From the NCBI GenBank assembly GCA_028284635.1, contig JANQRJ010000099.1, positions 1 to 64,000 on the forward strand: a DNA stretch of 64,000 bases, given 5' to 3'. Of the stretch, positions 62,226 to 64,000 are shown in pieces. Position 1 is the stretch's first letter; every line of letters begins with the position of its first letter. This stretch comes from Pelagicoccus sp. GTDB lineage: Bacteria; Verrucomicrobiota; Verrucomicrobiia; Opitutales; Opitutaceae. Under the pieces are notes generated by a model. That model did no database searches. It worked only from the letters and a program-made list of their open reading frames with translations, and was not told the origin of the DNA. Both the position numbers and the translations under genes were made by a program.

Positions 62226-64000
62226 CTAGGCGATCGACGGCTCTCCGTCGATTGCAGGAGGCGGCAGTTTCTTCTCGGACTTCTTCTTGGCCAGCTCTTC
62301 CGCTTCGGCCTCTTCTTTCTCGAGACGGTCGTCGAGTTCGGTCTTGGAGGAAACGACTTCAGAGCGAATCTCGCCAAATTCCAGAATCTCGTCCACGTGG
62401 TGGCCTTCGATCGTCTCGTACTGAAGAAGGGCTTCGGCAAGCGTTACAAGCTTCGTCCGGTTTTCCTCGATCAGATCCTTGGCTCGCTCGAATTGCTCAT
62501 GGATGATCTCGCTCACGGCGCCATCGATCTTCTCGGCAGTCACTTCGCTGTAAGACTGGGTTCGATTGATCTCACGTCCGAGGAAGATCTGGTCCTGGTT
62601 CTCGCCAAATGCCACGGGACCAAGACTGCTCATGCCATAGCGGCAGACCATATCTCGAGCTATCTTTGTAGACTGGGCGATATCCGCCTGGGCTCCGGTG
62701 CTGTAGTCGCCAGTTACGACTTCTTCGGCAATGCGACCCGCCAAGCCGACGGCGATCATGTCGCGCATCTGATTGCGTGAGGTGCCCAGAACGTCCTTGG
62801 TGGGAGCAAACATCGCCATGCCCATGGCTCGGCCGCGCGGCAGAATAGTGACCTTGTGCAGACGAACGTCCTTGTCCTTCAACAAGGCCCGCACCAAGGC
62901 GTGGCCGGCTTCGTGATAGGCAGTCGAACGCAGGTCTTCCTCGTCCACAACGCGGCGACGCTCTCGGCCGAAGGAGATCTTGTCGCGGGCTTCGTCGATA
63001 TCGATGTTCTCTACCTGATCCTTGTTCTTGCGAGCCGCCATAAGGGCGCCCTCGTTGAGCAGGTTCGCCAAATCGGCTCCAGCAAAGCCGGGAGTCACGC
63101 GAGCGATCGAAGCGAGACTCACTTCCTTGCTCAGGCGGATCTTCTTGGCGTGCACCTTGAGAATCTCCTCGCGACCACGCAAGTCGGGCAAATCGACGAC
63201 GACCTGACGGTCGAAGCGCCCGGGGCGCAGCAGAGCCTTGTCGAGCACATCAGCCCGGTTCGTAGCAGCTATGATAATGACTCCTTCAGTCGTATCGAAA
63301 CCGTCCATCTCGACCAACAGAGAATTGAGCGTCTGCTCGCGCTCGTCGTTGCCTCCGCCGAGACCAGCTCCACGCTGGCGACCAACCGCATCGATCTCGT
63401 CCACGAATATAAGACAAGGCGCATTCTTGCGGCCCTGCTCGAACATATCGCGAACGCGGCTCGCACCCACGCCCACGAACATCTCCACGAAGTCGGAACC
63501 GCTTATCGAAAAGAAAGGCACATCGGCCTCGCCAGCGACTGCCTTGGCCAACAGGGTCTTGCCGGTACCCGGAGGCCCCACCATCAGGATGCCCTTCGGG
63601 ATCTTGCCTCCCATGCGCTGGAACTTCTTCGGGTCCTTCAGGAAATCGATAACTTCGCTGACTTCCTCCTTCGCTTCGTCGCAACCCGCCACGTTGGCGA
63701 ACGTCACCTTGTCTTTGTCGCGGGTGAGCAGCTTGGCTTTGCTCTTGCCGAAATTCAGGGCTCCTTTGCCCGCCATGCGCAGCTGACGCACGAAAAGGAA
63801 GTAGAGCAAGCCGATGATCAGCAGAAACGGGATGATTCCGGCGAGCAGTTGGGGAAGAAAGTTGTTAGGACTGGATTCGGTAAACCGACCGCTGGACTGC
63901 AGCAAATCGTAGTTCTCCTCGGAAAGCCGTCCGCGAGCTTTGAAGCCCCGAGCGTTCTGCGCATCCTCGACCTCGGCCCCGGGAACGAGGCTCTTGGTGC
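62226..64000 (-). CDS. ftsH: ATP-dependent zinc metalloprotease FtsH (start beyond the window)
   Basis: A membrane-bound AAA+ protease that degrades misassembled membrane proteins and selected regulators. The frame is open to the window edge (63998 and beyond); the TTG at 63905 is internal. Visible order: periplasmic segment ([18 protein letters not shown]), second membrane helix [20 protein letters not shown], Walker [13 protein letters not shown], Walker [12 protein letters not shown], the zinc motif HEAGHAL, then a charged C-terminal tail ([18 protein letters not shown]). The first membrane helix and part of the periplasmic domain are missing. Confidence 0.97.
   Translation of the reverse strand, partial: TKSLVPGAEVEDAQNARGFKARGRLSEENYDLLQSSGRFTESSPNNFLPQLLAGIIPFLLIIGLLYFLFVRQLRMAGKGALNFGKSKAKLLTRDKDKVTFANVAGCDEAKEEVSEVIDFLKDPKKFQRMGGKIPKGILMVGPPGTGKTLLAKAVAGEADVPFFSISGSDFVEMFVGVGASRVRDMFEQGRKNAPCLIFVDEIDAVGRQRGAGLGGGNDEREQTLNSLLVEMDGFDTTEGVIIIAATNRADVLDKALLRPGRFDRQVVVDLPDLRGREEILKVHAKKIRLSKEVSLASIARVTPGFAGADLANLLNEGALMAARKNKDQVENIDIDEARDKISFGRERRRVVDEEDLRSTAYHEAGHALVRALLKDKDVRLHKVTILPRGRAMGMAMFAPTKDVLGTSRNQMRDMIAVGLAGRIAEEVVTGDYSTGAQADIAQSTKIARDMVCRYGMSSLGPVAFGENQDQIFLGREINRTQSYSEVTAEKIDGAVSEIIHEQFERAKDLIEENRTKLVTLAEALLQYETIEGHHVDEILEFGEIRSEVVSSKTELDDRLEKEEAEAEELAKKKSEKKLPPPAIDGEPSIA

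Noticed and set aside
63903..63905. TTG as the ftsH start
   Set aside because: The frame continues upstream to the window edge with FtsH-like periplasmic sequence, so the gene is truncated by the window and does not start here.

Overview
This 64 kb window is chromosomal DNA from a GC-rich Gram-negative bacterium, most likely a member of the Verrucomicrobiota (class Opitutae, for example a Pelagicoccus-like genus). That placement is inference. It rests on the long Bacteroides/PVC-type PurF, the Bacteroidota-like scarcity of Shine-Dalgarno sequences, the many lipoproteins and predicted membrane proteins, and the load of intergenic palindromes. No rRNA, tRNA or CRISPR array was recognised. One end is cut: ftsH runs off the right edge.

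Layout. 1-6.0 kb: central carbon metabolism on the minus strand (a GH13 debranching-type enzyme, gap, pgk, tpiA). 6.3-13.9 kb, plus strand: mnmA, a double-GAF histidine kinase, gpmI, an FAD oxidoreductase, a small exported protein and an RlmD-type rRNA methyltransferase. 14-17.6 kb: a stand-alone receiver protein, an McsA-like zinc protein, OsmC, an AGCS amino acid/sodium symporter and a lipoprotein. 17.9-23 kb: a MoxR ATPase / DUF58 / transglutaminase cluster. 23.1-23.7 kb: an antitoxin followed by a frameshifted ParE-like toxin. 23.7-30 kb: lipocalin, a PhyH dioxygenase divergent from an AraC regulator, and a tightly overlapped MFS / FeS-photolyase / SDR operon. 30-34.6 kb: an AttE/AttFG/AttH-type ABC export operon. 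35-44.6 kb: MscS channel, HNH endonuclease, Dabb protein, lipoprotein, DUF898 protein, purM and purF. 44.9-49.5 kb: a VWA-like protein, an IS30 transposase remnant, ureF-ureG-ureD without structural urease genes, and a lipoprotein. 49.6-57.5 kb: a DEAD-box helicase, sufS-sufU, a penicillin-acylase-type Ntn hydrolase and an ABC-F ATPase. 58-64 kb: cysN-cysD, a MocR-type aminotransferase and ftsH.

The least ordinary content lies between and at the edges of genes. Six genes (pgk, the kinase gene, gpmI, ureG, the ABC-F gene, purM) have their start codon directly preceded by tandem pyrimidine-rich heptamers instead of a ribosome binding site. Several families of dispersed palindromes and MITE-like elements occur. 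Two long palindromes share a core in which a base change on one arm is matched on the other. Some REP-type palindromes lie in frame inside genes of the att operon, and others end on the stop codons of purM, cysN and a small hypothetical gene. A TTC-rich repeat family is represented inside the ABC-F gene by a serine-rich linker. These are the leads for something undescribed; the protein-coding content is mostly recognisable.
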